Shown in pieces: positions 1 through 8,345 of a stretch of DNA of 31,155 bases. Source of the stretch: an uncultured Prevotella sp. Its GTDB lineage: Bacteria; Bacteroidota; Bacteroidia; Bacteroidales; Bacteroidaceae. A model generated the notes under the pieces. That model was not told the origin of the DNA and searched no databases. It worked only from the letters and a program-made list of their open reading frames with translations. The stretch lies in NCBI GenBank assembly GCA_946998205.1, contig CAMPYJ010000029.1:1-31155 (forward strand). The letters run 5' to 3'. The position numbers were made by a program, and so were the translations under genes. Within the stretch, counting starts at the first letter, position 1. Every line of letters starts with the position of its first letter.

Positions 1-70
1 CACTCACAAACAAATTGACCTCAAAAAATAGTCTCACAATCTGTCAAAGCTAATTTATAGAACCACCCTT
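1..70 (-). repeat. Intergenic repeat, copy 1 (cut by window edge)
   Basis: The reverse complement of this segment matches 15315-15383 at about 65 of 70 positions, with one single-base indel. It also matches 17229-17275 more weakly. The shared core reads GAGGTCAATTTGTTTGTGAG on the minus strand. Beyond position 70 the similarity continues through ATGTTTTTTTC, after a gap of about 9 bases relative to the 15.3-kb copy. The element reads off the left edge, so its remainder cannot be seen. It lies about 80 bp downstream of the yigZ stop and in the same orientation as that gene. I see no gene in 71-152. Confidence 0.8.
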
Positions 71-152
71 GAAAAAAACATAGGAATGTGACGACCAAAG
101 CCAGCAGAGGTCGAGTCACCGGGTTTATCATAGTAGCCGATGGGCTTGTACC

Positions 153-743
153 TCATTCAAACGACAGCTTTCGAAGTGCGTTTTTCAATCGTTCGGTCTC
201 TGATTGACGAATGGCCAACGTGATACTGCAAGTGTTGCCAAACTCTTGTGAAACGATTCGAGGCTGCATCTCTTTCACGATTCTCATCACCTGATTCATC
301 ATGGGATAGGCAAATGTGTAGGTGACGTTTTCTTCTACCAATCTTACTTCGGTCTGCGATGTCTCAATGGCCGCAGCAGCAACTGTGCGGTAGGCGACAA
401 TCAGTCCACTGGTACCGAGCTTGACACCACCGAAATAGCGGATTACGACAATCAAGACATCAGTCAACTCGTGAGCGTTAATTTGTCCCAAGATAGGTTT
501 TCCTGCGGTGCCGGAAGGTTCACCGTCGTCATTCGCACGGAAAACGCTTCTGGCCGCTCCCAGCATGTACGCATAACAGCAGTGGCGGGCGTCATAGTAT
601 TTTTTCTTGTACGCCAGCAGGATTGATTTAATTTCGTCTTCTGACGTTACATGGTGCGCATAGGCGAAGAATTTACTCCGCTTCTCAGAGTAAAATCCCT
701 CGCCTATTTTTTGTGTTATCGTCTTGTATTCGTCAGACTTCAT
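153..743 (-). CDS. yigZ: YigZ / IMPACT-family protein
   Basis: A 196-residue protein of the UPF0029/IMPACT family, the size usual for bacterial YigZ. The family signature is visible: DARH at residues 51-54, DDGEPSGTAGKPIL at 72-85 and RYFGGVKLG at 102-110. The N-terminal part is the IMPACT fold and the C-terminal part (about 135-196) fits the small ferredoxin-like YigZ C-terminal domain. The biochemical role of the bacterial family is not settled; the eukaryotic IMPACT protein acts in translational control through GCN1/GCN2. The ATG overlaps the TGA of the DUF1015 gene by 4 bp, so the two are probably translationally coupled and this is the last gene of a serC-serA-DUF1015-yigZ group. The protein is expected to be cytosolic; no signal peptide or membrane segment is seen. 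Confidence 0.9.
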   Translation of the reverse strand: MKSDEYKTITQKIGEGFYSEKRSKFFAYAHHVTSEDEIKSILLAYKKKYYDARHCCYAYMLGAARSVFRANDDGEPSGTAGKPILGQINAHELTDVLIVVIRYFGGVKLGTSGLIVAYRTVAAAAIETSQTEVRLVEENVTYTFAYPMMNQVMRIVKEMQPRIVSQEFGNTCSITLAIRQSETERLKNALRKLSFE

Positions 744-1987
744 GACAACTTGTGTATTACCAATCCACTACGCAGCTTGGGTTCAAACCAGGTGGCTTTC
801 GGCGGCATGATTTTGCCGGAATCTGCAATGTCCATAATTTGCTGCATGGAAACGGGATAAAGAGCCAGTGCCATCTTCATCTCTCCATTGTCTACCCGAC
901 GCTCAAGCTCTTTCAAACCACGCAAGCCACCAACGAAATCAATACGCTTGTCAGAGCGCAGGTCCTTGATCCCGAGCAATTCATCGAGAATCAATCGAGA
1001 AGAAATGTCTACATCCAACACACCTATCGGGTCGTTGTCGTCGTATGTACCTGGTTTCGCTTTCAAGCTATACCATTTTCCGTCCAGATACAAAGAAAAT
1101 TCATGCAACCGCCGTGGCTTGTAACTTGTCGAGCCTTTCTCTGTGACATCAAAGTTTTTCTCCAAAGCCTTTAAGAACTCTTCTGATGACATTCCGTTCA
1201 AATCCCTCACCACTCTATTATAATCTAAAATGGTTAACTGAGACGCTGGGAAACAAACAGCCATGAAATAGTTATATTCCTCACGACCGACGTGATTGGG
1301 ATTGGCTTTTGATTTCTCTACACCAACCAATGCAGCTGCTGCGGAACGGTGATGACCGTCAGCGATATACAAAGCTGGCATCTCCTTAAATTCTGCTGTA
1401 ATCGTTTCAATATCCTTGGCATCGGAGATGATCCAGAATTGATGCCTGAAACCGTCAACGGGAGCGATGAAATCGTATTCAGGCTTTTCAGCAGCATATC
1501 GCTCAATCAACGCCATAAGTGCCGGATTGTCGGGATAAGCAAAGAAAACAGGTTCTATGTTGGCGTCACATACGCGTACATGCTTCATTCTGTCTTCCTC
1601 CTTATCTTTACGGGTTAGTTCGTGCTTCTTAATAACTCCGTTGAGATAATCTTCACAATAGGCCCCTACTACCAATCCATACTGTGTTTTACCATTCATG
1701 GTTTGGGCGTAGATATAGTAATTTTCGTGCTCGTCTTGTTGAAGCCAGCCTGCGTCTTGAAACTTCTTGAAGTTCTTGGCTGCCTGCTCATACACACATG
1801 GGTCATACTCGGAAGTGCCAGGTTTGAAGTCAATTTCCGGTTTGATTATGTGGTACAGGCTCTTCTCATTATCTCCGGTTTCTTCCCTTGCCTCATCAGA
1901 ATCCAATACATCGTATGGACGTGACTCAACCGCTTCGACCAAATCTTTTGGAGGTCGGATGCCCTTAAATGGTTTTATTGTTACCAT
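740..1987 (-). CDS. DUF1015 family protein, next to serA
   Basis: A 415-residue DUF1015 protein. I chose the ATG that gives MVTIKPF because the family begins with this (I-K-P-F-x-G-I-R-P-P) and because it lies 5 bp after the serA stop; a start 33 bp further upstream would overlap serA. Visible landmarks are the N-terminal RPYDVLDS, a KHELTRKDKEEDR stretch at about 121-133 and ADGHHR at about 209-214. A DG-x-H-R motif is also the active-site signature of the ParB/sulfiredoxin-like fold, to which the free-serine kinases SerK and SbnI belong. Together with the position directly after serA this suggests a role in serine or phosphoserine chemistry, but that is inference; the family has no firm assigned function that I know of. 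It shares a 4-bp overlap with yigZ downstream. Confidence 0.88.
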   Translation of the reverse strand: MVTIKPFKGIRPPKDLVEAVESRPYDVLDSDEAREETGDNEKSLYHIIKPEIDFKPGTSEYDPCVYEQAAKNFKKFQDAGWLQQDEHENYYIYAQTMNGKTQYGLVVGAYCEDYLNGVIKKHELTRKDKEEDRMKHVRVCDANIEPVFFAYPDNPALMALIERYAAEKPEYDFIAPVDGFRHQFWIISDAKDIETITAEFKEMPALYIADGHHRSAAAALVGVEKSKANPNHVGREEYNYFMAVCFPASQLTILDYNRVVRDLNGMSSEEFLKALEKNFDVTEKGSTSYKPRRLHEFSLYLDGKWYSLKAKPGTYDDNDPIGVLDVDISSRLILDELLGIKDLRSDKRIDFVGGLRGLKELERRVDNGEMKMALALYPVSMQQIMDIADSGKIMPPKATWFEPKLRSGLVIHKLS

Positions 1988-1992
1988 GGCGT

Positions 1993-2910
1993 TTACTTGT
2001 TGACTTGAAATTTTGTGCAACCATCTTTGAAATAAGCGTTGATTTGCCGTGCGGCTGCAATTCCTGCATTGGCGTTGGCTTCTGCTGTCTGCGCTCCCAT
2101 CTTCTTAGGAGTAGAAAAGTAGCGACCCTCGAACTTTGCAAATTCAGCATCAGCGTCTGGCTTGATGTCTGTCACAAATTTAAGATCATCACGTTCACCC
2201 ATTAAACGCAGCAACTCTGGTTCGTTGATAACTTCCTTGCGAGCAGTATTTACCAAAATGCCACCCTTCCTCATCAAGTTAACAACATCGTAACCAATAC
2301 TTTGTTTTGTATGTTCATTGGCAGGAAGGTGTACACTGACAATATCACACTGCTTGAACAGCTCTTCTTTGGTAGCCACAAACTGAACACCATCTTCTTT
2401 TTTAGGATTCTCTGCATGCGAACGGCTGAAGCCATATACCTCCATGCCAAAACCATTAGCGATGCGAGCTACATGACGACCAATGTTGCCAAAAGCCAAG
2501 ATACCTAATTTCTTACCTTTCAGCTCACAACCTGATTTTCCAGAGAAGCAGCTACGGCACATATAAATCAACAAGCCAAATACCAATTCGGCTACTGCAT
2601 TAGAGTTCTGACCTGGGGTATTTTCTACCACAACACCTTTTTCTTTGGCATAAGCGGCGTCAATAGAATCGTAACCAGCACCAGCGCGAACAACAACTTT
2701 GAGTTTTGGAGCAGCATCAAGGATTTCTTTCGTTATTTTATCAGAACGAACAATCATAGCCTCTGCATCTTTAACAGCTTCTTTGAGTTCATCGGTAGAA
2801 GTGTATTTTTCTAACAGTTTAACGCAATGATTCTGGCTCTCCAACTCTTTTTTAACAGCCTCAACTGCCTTTGCATTAAAAGGTTTTTCCGTAGCAATAA
2901 GTACTTTCAT
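1993..2910 (-). CDS. serA: D-3-phosphoglycerate dehydrogenase, short lysine-type (type IIIK-like)
   Basis: Catalyses the NAD-dependent oxidation of 3-phosphoglycerate to 3-phosphohydroxypyruvate, the first step of serine synthesis. The protein has 305 residues and contains only the substrate- and nucleotide-binding domains; the C-terminal ACT domain used for serine feedback in long SerA proteins is absent. RAGAGYDSID is at 75-84, the nucleotide-binding loop GILAFGNIG at 136-144 (Ala where the first glycine of GxGxxG is usual) and the catalytic Arg at 224 in NTAR. The usual catalytic His of TPH-x-GA is replaced by Lys270 in TPKKMGA. This replacement defines the type IIIK enzymes described from Entamoeba histolytica and Bacteroides relatives. 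It lies 181 bp downstream of serC and 5 bp upstream of the DUF1015 gene, which fits one serine operon. Confidence 0.93.
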   Translation of the reverse strand: MKVLIATEKPFNAKAVEAVKKELESQNHCVKLLEKYTSTDELKEAVKDAEAMIVRSDKITKEILDAAPKLKVVVRAGAGYDSIDAAYAKEKGVVVENTPGQNSNAVAELVFGLLIYMCRSCFSGKSGCELKGKKLGILAFGNIGRHVARIANGFGMEVYGFSRSHAENPKKEDGVQFVATKEELFKQCDIVSVHLPANEHTKQSIGYDVVNLMRKGGILVNTARKEVINEPELLRLMGERDDLKFVTDIKPDADAEFAKFEGRYFSTPKKMGAQTAEANANAGIAAARQINAYFKDGCTKFQVNK

Positions 2911-2987
2911 TTGTTCAAAATATTGAATGGGTTAATTAAGTATGTAACCACAATAGGAAGTGATTACGCATGAATTGATTAACAAAC

Positions 2988-3054
2988 AGGCTAAAATAAG
3001 GTTGAATCGGGCAAACTGAATCATTAAGCTCACTTAATTTCCTTATTTTAGCCT
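2988..3054 (-). repeat. Nested inverted repeat between serC and serA
   Basis: AGGCTAAAATAAGG at 2988-3001 is perfectly complementary to 3041-3054, a 14-bp stem. Inside it a second hairpin ATTAAG-CTCA-CTTAAT occupies 3023-3038. No clear T-run follows on the minus strand, so it is not a textbook intrinsic terminator. Its place in the 181-bp gap between serC and serA suggests an RNA structure that tunes serA expression or stabilises the serC 3' end. Confidence 0.7.
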
Positions 3055-3091
3055 ATTCGTAAATCATAACTAGTGTGTAGTTTGTGATTGA

Positions 3092-4159
3092 TTAATGTTT
3101 GTCTTCGAATTCCTTCATGCAAGCGATCAGTGCCTTCACACCATCAACACTCATGGCGTTGTAGCAACTTGCACGGAAACCTCCGACAGAACGGTGTCCC
3201 TTGATACCAACCATGCCACGTTCGGTAGCAAACTCGAAGAATGGTTTTTCAAGTTCTTTGTATTCATCGTTCATGACAAAGCAGATGTTCATCAACGAGC
3301 GATCTTCTTTAGCAACAGTACCCTTGAACAGTTTGTTTCTGTCAATCTCAGCATATAACAAGTCTGCTCTTTGGTGAGCCAACTTATCCATTGCCTCTAC
3401 ACCACCGTTCTTCTTAATCCAACGCAATGTTTCTAGAGCTGAATAGATAGGTACAACAGGAGGAGTGTTGAACATAGAACCCTTCTCGATGTGTGTGCGA
3501 TAATCCAACATCGTTGGTATTTCACGTCCGGTCTTGCCTAACATGTCTTCCTTAACGATAACGAATGTAACACCAGCCATAGCCAAGTTCTTCTGTGCTC
3601 CACCGTAGATACATGCATATTTGGAAACATCAACCGGACGACTAAATATATCTGACGACATATCCGCGATGAGTGGCACCTTTACATCCAAGTCTTTACG
3701 TATCTCTGTACCGTAGATGGTATTGTTTGAAGTAATGTGAAAATAATCACAATCCTCAGGTACGCTCCATCCTTTAGGAAGATAAGAATAGTTCTTGTCT
3801 GCAGATGAAGCCACTTCTACTACCTCTCCGAAGAACTTTGCTTCTTTCATGGCTTTCTTTGCCCATGTACCTGTGTTCAGGTAGGCAGCCTTCTTCATAA
3901 AGAAGTTGTTGGGAACCATGTGGAACTGCAATGATGCGCCGCCACCTAAAAAGAGAACAGCATAGCCTTCCGGTATCTGTAACAACTCTTTCATTAAAGC
4001 CACAGCCTCATCAACAACTATCTGAAAGTCTTTTGCACGATGACTAATCTCCATCAAAGAAAGCCCACTGCCGTTAAAGTTGAGAATTTGCTTAGCCGTA
4101 TTTTCAATAACTTCACGAGGAAGGATTGATGGACCTGCATTAAAATTGTATTTTTCCAT
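3092..4159 (-). CDS. serC: Phosphoserine aminotransferase
   Basis: Transfers the amino group of glutamate to 3-phosphohydroxypyruvate to give phosphoserine (second step of serine synthesis) and usually also acts on the vitamin B6 pathway intermediate 3-amino-2-oxo-4-phosphonooxybutanoate. The 355-residue length is normal for the family. The N-terminus NFNAGPSILP is typical of SerC. GGGASLQFH is at 72-80, the Asp that holds the PLP pyridine nitrogen is near ADMSSD at 165-170 and the PLP-binding lysine is Lys190 in GGAQKNLAMAG. It is the first gene of the serC-serA-DUF1015-yigZ group. No serB-like phosphatase is present in the window. The 134-bp upstream gap is AT-rich, with a 7-of-8 match to the -7 box (TATTTTAG on the minus strand, 4228-4235). 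Confidence 0.96.
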   Translation of the reverse strand: MEKYNFNAGPSILPREVIENTAKQILNFNGSGLSLMEISHRAKDFQIVVDEAVALMKELLQIPEGYAVLFLGGGASLQFHMVPNNFFMKKAAYLNTGTWAKKAMKEAKFFGEVVEVASSADKNYSYLPKGWSVPEDCDYFHITSNNTIYGTEIRKDLDVKVPLIADMSSDIFSRPVDVSKYACIYGGAQKNLAMAGVTFVIVKEDMLGKTGREIPTMLDYRTHIEKGSMFNTPPVVPIYSALETLRWIKKNGGVEAMDKLAHQRADLLYAEIDRNKLFKGTVAKEDRSLMNICFVMNDEYKELEKPFFEFATERGMVGIKGHRSVGGFRASCYNAMSVDGVKALIACMKEFEDKH

Positions 4160-4293
4160 TTTGTTTATTGGTTAGGTGTAAAATGTAAATTATCTTCCAA
4201 CATAAACGAGATGCCATATATATGCGGCTAAAATACAATTTTATTTTGAATAAACACACACTCTCATCCTTTTTTTCAAAAAATCAGTAGATT

Positions 4294-5619
4294 TCATACT
4301 ATGGGTTCCACGACAGTTCTTACACCCTTGATTTTTTTCCCTTTTGCCATTTGGATTACTTGTTGCAATTTATTTCTAACCACAGCCACATACACATAAT
4401 AGTCTTTGACGTCGATACGTCCTATTTCCGCAGGTGCCAATCCGCATGTCTTGCACAAGAATCCTACAACATCCATCTTGCTGATTTTGTTTTTCTTTCC
4501 TTTGCCAATGTACAATGTAGCCATTTTAGATTCCATGGGACGCGACGGAAGTTGTTCGGGAAAATCGAGGAACGTTATGTCAGAAGCGATAAATTCTGGA
4601 ATGCTTTCGGTTGGTCCAATGATGAGAAAACTCTTTCCCTTTTTATCCCATCGCGCCGTTCTTCCTATTCGGTGTATGAAGCCATCTTCATGTTCTGGCA
4701 AATGATAATGAACAATATTACTGACATCAGGAATGTCAAGTCCACGAGAGGCCAAATCGGTACTGACCAAGACATTGACGGAACCATTGGAAAATTGATA
4801 GAGTGAAGTTTCACGCTGCTTTTGGTCAAGACCGCCATGGAAGACCGTGGAGGAAAACCGATTGTTCTGCAAATATTCATGAATACGCTCGGCACTGTCT
4901 CGGTGATTGACAAAGACGATACTACTTTGATTGCCAAAAGTGAGCAACAGCTTGGACAAAGTTGCTAATTTGTCTTTATCAGGACTGGATACGGCAAAGA
5001 TTTGAATCTGCTTCGTGGCATTGCCCTCATCCAAATAATCCAAACGCCGCAAGCGCTTTACGTTGACAAATTCTGGGATGGAGTCTGCGTCTGTAGCCGA
5101 GAGGAGTATTCGTTGCTTGACCGCATGCAATTGCGCCAAAACCTCTTTCATCTCATTCTGGAAGCCCATTTCAAGACATTTGTCAAACTCGTCTATCACA
5201 ACATATTGTGTGGAATTTGTGACGATGTTTCCTTTGCAAAGATGATCGTTGAGTCGGCCTGGTGTGGCAAATATAATTTGAGGCTGTATCCGTTTCAACT
5301 GTTTGTGTTCATCCATAGCTGGCCGACCGCCATAACAAGCGTAAGAACGTACGGGCGTGGACAAAGCCTTCAAGATACTTGAAGACTGGAGAGCCAACTC
5401 TCTGTTCGGCACAATGACCACGGCTTGCAACGTATCGCTTGAAGGATTTATTTTTTGAATCACCGGCAGTAAATAAGCCAATGTTTTGCCCGACCCAGTA
5501 GGAGACAGGATGACGACGTCGGAAGGGTCTCTCAATATGAGCCGGGAAGCCTCTTGCTGCATGGGGCTTAATTCATCAATCCCCAGCTTGTTTAAGTTGG
5601 CGTTGACATTCATGTTCAT
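4294..5619 (-). CDS. dbpA: DEAD-box RNA helicase, DbpA-like
   Basis: An ATP-dependent RNA helicase of 441 residues. Visible motifs are Walker A PTGSGKT (40-46), ATPGR (118-122), motif II DEFD (143-146) instead of DEAD, SAT (174-176), DLASRGLD (288-295) and HRIGRTAR (316-323). The C-terminal region from about 367 (TLYIGKGKKNKI) fits the DbpA RNA-binding domain, which in E. coli DbpA recognises hairpin 92 of 23S rRNA. A role in late assembly of the large ribosomal subunit is therefore likely. Phe in motif II is a conservative change that keeps the two acidic residues needed for ATP hydrolysis. The first ATG overlaps the TGA of the upstream TPR gene by 4 bp; the ATG two codons later sits better behind the AAGAAGG stretch and could be the real start. 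Confidence 0.9.
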   Translation of the reverse strand: MNMNVNANLNKLGIDELSPMQQEASRLILRDPSDVVILSPTGSGKTLAYLLPVIQKINPSSDTLQAVVIVPNRELALQSSSILKALSTPVRSYACYGGRPAMDEHKQLKRIQPQIIFATPGRLNDHLCKGNIVTNSTQYVVIDEFDKCLEMGFQNEMKEVLAQLHAVKQRILLSATDADSIPEFVNVKRLRRLDYLDEGNATKQIQIFAVSSPDKDKLATLSKLLLTFGNQSSIVFVNHRDSAERIHEYLQNNRFSSTVFHGGLDQKQRETSLYQFSNGSVNVLVSTDLASRGLDIPDVSNIVHYHLPEHEDGFIHRIGRTARWDKKGKSFLIIGPTESIPEFIASDITFLDFPEQLPSRPMESKMATLYIGKGKKNKISKMDVVGFLCKTCGLAPAEIGRIDVKDYYVYVAVVRNKLQQVIQMAKGKKIKGVRTVVEPIV

Positions 5620-6833
5620 CCCTTCTTTACGTTAATGATTTTATCAATCTCATCAAACTCCTTACCCATATTCAGATTCAGGTAAATGGTATAGAGTGGG
5701 CGGCTCCAACGATCTTTCATGTCAGGAGCCAGTTGTCTGTATCGTTCGAGATAGGGCAAAGCCTTTCGATAATCGTTCAAAATCATTTGTCTATGCTGTT
5801 TAGACACTCGCATCTCCTTATCCAAAACTACCGCCTGGTTAAAATAGGCCAGTCCCGCATTGAAATAAGGTTCTACCATGCTGTCGTTTTCCGCAATCAA
5901 CCTATCACATATTTTTATACATTCGTCATATTGCCCCATATTCAACAAAACCGTACTTTTAGCAAAGCGATAGATTTGATTGGTGCTGTCGACGGATAAG
6001 GCTTGATTGATGACATGCAGCGCTCGCTCAAGGTGATGGTTCTGCACATAATAGTCTACCAGCCGTGGAAAGAAGAATGGAAACTCAGGATGTGAAGAGA
6101 AACCTTGCTCCAAAGTCTTCAGGTACAAGGTTGTGTCGTTCATTTCCTTATACGTTTGCGCCAGATATTGCAGCATGTAAACGTAATGGGTCGTATCCCT
6201 CAACGCCAGGGGAGTGTGTTTCAAGGTCGCTTGGTAGTTCTTGAGCTTGTAGGCATTGTAGGCAGCCCAATAGGAAGCTTCGGGTATCAACTTGTCACAC
6301 TTCATGTAGTTATATTTCTTGAACAAAGGTTGGTATGCGCAATTGATGTATGCGTCATACATGTTATAAGCTTCTTGATACTTATGCTTCAGCATGAAAT
6401 AGGCTCCGCCGTTGAAAAGATTCGGTCTGATTTGGTTTAAGAACTGCGCATGTTCATCCCTGTATTCTATTTTAATAACTCCTTTTCTGTTGGGTTTCGC
6501 ATCAACAGAATCAAATGCTTGCAAGACATCAAACATTTTCTTTCCCAATGAGAACAATTTGGCTGTATCGTAGTTTTGCTTCAAATACAGCTTTTCATTC
6601 CCCTGTGCATACTGCGTCTTGACCGCCTCAAACAGAGTTAACCATATTTTCTTGTTATTTCTGTTCGTGGTGTCCTTCAATAAACCTGTCATGGAATTCT
6701 CTGCTTTATCCAGATTAATGCCATGTTTAACCCACTGTCTGGCCTGAGATATTTCTTTTCTCTGCGCCTGAACATTAATAACAATTGTAAGTAGAAAGAA
6801 AAAAAGAAAGAAGATATGGAACAATCTTTTCAT
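5616..6833 (-). CDS. Exported TPR-repeat protein
   Basis: A 405-residue protein with a clear N-terminal export signal: MKR, a strongly hydrophobic stretch of about 16 residues rich in Phe and Leu, and a signal peptidase I site at about V-Q-A-Q (residues 21-24). The rest is mostly helical; segments around 180-330 show the alternating small and aromatic residues of TPR helices, for example the stretch from about 295 (LLNMGQYDECIKICDRLI). TPR domains bind other proteins, so this is probably a periplasmic scaffold of unknown partner. It is related in layout to the TPR gene at 7092-8318 just upstream, and both end with an extended segment containing a Pro-Leu-Tyr motif (RPLYTIYLNL here, YPLYQCYYSL there). 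It is coupled to the helicase gene by a 4-bp overlap. Confidence 0.8.
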   Translation of the reverse strand: MKRLFHIFFLFFFLLTIVINVQAQRKEISQARQWVKHGINLDKAENSMTGLLKDTTNRNNKKIWLTLFEAVKTQYAQGNEKLYLKQNYDTAKLFSLGKKMFDVLQAFDSVDAKPNRKGVIKIEYRDEHAQFLNQIRPNLFNGGAYFMLKHKYQEAYNMYDAYINCAYQPLFKKYNYMKCDKLIPEASYWAAYNAYKLKNYQATLKHTPLALRDTTHYVYMLQYLAQTYKEMNDTTLYLKTLEQGFSSHPEFPFFFPRLVDYYVQNHHLERALHVINQALSVDSTNQIYRFAKSTVLLNMGQYDECIKICDRLIAENDSMVEPYFNAGLAYFNQAVVLDKEMRVSKQHRQMILNDYRKALPYLERYRQLAPDMKDRWSRPLYTIYLNLNMGKEFDEIDKIINVKKG

Positions 6834-6939
6834 TTTGGCCGAATATTTTAAATTACCTATTCTTCAAATAACATCTTTGGTGGATTGACGCATTCACTAT
6901 CGAGACGAACTATTTCTGAATATTAAACTTTTATTTCTG

Positions 6940-6947
6940 CAAATATA
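6940..6947 (-). promoter_or_regulatory. -7 box TATATTTG upstream of the 5616-6833 TPR gene
   Basis: A perfect match to the Bacteroidetes -7 consensus TAnnTTTG on the minus strand, in the AT-rich gap between the two TPR genes. Transcription would start near 6935, giving a leader of about 100 nt. No good TTTG -33 box is found at the usual distance, so this is a one-element prediction. Confidence 0.45.
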
Positions 6948-7033
6948 CGGAAAAAGTTAATATCCACTACATTTTTCTCACTAAACTTAACATTATTTGC
7001 AAAGGACAATAATTGGTTTTGCAGACAATTAAA

Positions 7034-7071
7034 AACGTGGAGGAAATGTCACACGACACATCCTCCACGTT
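7034..7071 (-). terminator. Intrinsic terminator after the gyrA-TPR pair
   Basis: An 11-bp stem AACGTGGAGGA / TCCTCCACGTT (7034-7044 and 7061-7071) is extended inwards by TGTC-ACAC-GACA after a 2-by-2 internal loop. On the minus strand it is followed by TTTTTAATT, as expected of an intrinsic terminator, 20 bp after the stop of the TPR gene at 7092. A T-run also follows on the plus strand, so it could work in both directions. Confidence 0.85.
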
Positions 7072-7091
7072 AAGTTTTTTAGCCGTACTGC

Positions 7092-8318
7092 TTATTTGTT
7101 CAAATTCTCCATTTCTTTCGTTCTACTGTCTTTAGATCCGTAGAGCGAGTAATAGCACTGATAAAGAGGATAGCTCCATTTTGCACGACTTCTGTCGGGA
7201 TCAAGACTACGAGCCTTTTCAAGATAGCCAACTGATTCTGTATAAAGATTCTTTTGTTCAGCGGGATTATTCAAATCCTGCGCTTTTGAATTAATACAGT
7301 ACGCAAGATAGGTATATACGAGTGCATCCTTGTCGTTCACTGCGATAGCTTTCTTATAGCCCTTAATAGCTTCATCCCACTGATGAGCATTCATTGCGAT
7401 TTGAGCATTCATCATTAATGCGTTGAAATCATTTGGAGTTTCCTGCAGTTTTGATGTAATCAATTTGCTCAACTCTTCTTTATTGTTCATGTTGTTGTAC
7501 ATGGCACACAATGAACTGAACACTTGCCCGTTACCTTTTTCTCTTACATACAGTTCTTTCAAACTTTCAATCGCTTTCAAAGAGTCAGACCTGGAAGTTA
7601 GGCCTTGCGTGATGAGATATGACTTCAAATTTAATGCGTCTTTATGTACATCCTTTGCCGTATCCTGCAGAGCTATATCTGCATATTGATTTGCCAAATC
7701 AATCTTCTTATTCTGGAATGCGTAAACAGCTGCCACACGCGCCACCTCACCCAGGTATTTATCATAAGCAGGTTTGTTGGTGACATCCTTGAATAAATTG
7801 GCTTGAGACGAAGATACATACAGACCGAAGTTTTTCAAAGCTCCCTGCTGATTGTTTTTTGTACTGGCATCCTGTCCGGCGTTAATCAGCTGAATGCGTA
7901 TGTTGTACAAACGATTTTGATTGGCCTTATGGAACTTAGGTTTTATCTTTCCTTTCGCATTGGGCATCATGTCGTATGTGTCTGCTTCGATACCTGCGTT
8001 TATCGCATCGTAGAGTGCGTCATAATATCCCGCGGTATCATACTTTTGCTGTTCACCTTGTTTGAGCTGTTGACTAAGCATGTTCTTGTCAATGACAGCC
8101 TGTTCCTTGTCCACTTTTTGCATGGCAAGGTCAACTAACTTGTTATAAGCTTTTGCTTTTTCTTCGTTATTTGCCAATTGTGACAAATTTGACTTGACCA
8201 AGTTCTCTGCTTCAACAAATGTTTTAGCAGACATGATAGCCTTTAGCGCATCGCTGGCGCCGGCAAAAGACGATGAGGCACCCAGTGCCATCAAAGCCAT
8301 CAACATTAATTTTTTCAT
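7092..8318 (-). CDS. Exported TPR-repeat protein downstream of gyrA
   Basis: A 408-residue protein beginning with a signal peptide (MKKLMLMALMALGASSSFA, probable cleavage after Ala19). The mature part is helical; TPR-like units are visible between about 250 and 370, for example around EELSKLITSKLQETPNDF and NAHQWDEAIKGYKKAIAVND, where the pattern W-x-x-A-I-x-x-Y-x-x-A-I is typical. Probably a periplasmic protein-binding scaffold; its partner is unknown. It starts 27 bp after the gyrA stop without an obvious promoter between them, so it is most likely co-transcribed with gyrA and ends at the terminator at 7034-7071. Related in layout to the next TPR gene downstream, perhaps by duplication. Confidence 0.82.
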   Translation of the reverse strand: MKKLMLMALMALGASSSFAGASDALKAIMSAKTFVEAENLVKSNLSQLANNEEKAKAYNKLVDLAMQKVDKEQAVIDKNMLSQQLKQGEQQKYDTAGYYDALYDAINAGIEADTYDMMPNAKGKIKPKFHKANQNRLYNIRIQLINAGQDASTKNNQQGALKNFGLYVSSSQANLFKDVTNKPAYDKYLGEVARVAAVYAFQNKKIDLANQYADIALQDTAKDVHKDALNLKSYLITQGLTSRSDSLKAIESLKELYVREKGNGQVFSSLCAMYNNMNNKEELSKLITSKLQETPNDFNALMMNAQIAMNAHQWDEAIKGYKKAIAVNDKDALVYTYLAYCINSKAQDLNNPAEQKNLYTESVGYLEKARSLDPDRSRAKWSYPLYQCYYSLYGSKDSRTKEMENLNK

Positions 8319-8345
8319 AATTTCGTTATTTTTAAAAGGTTTATA

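Noticed and set aside
5178..5192. DEFD in place of DEAD as a sign of a broken helicase
   Set aside because: Both acidic residues of motif II are kept and all other motifs are intact.
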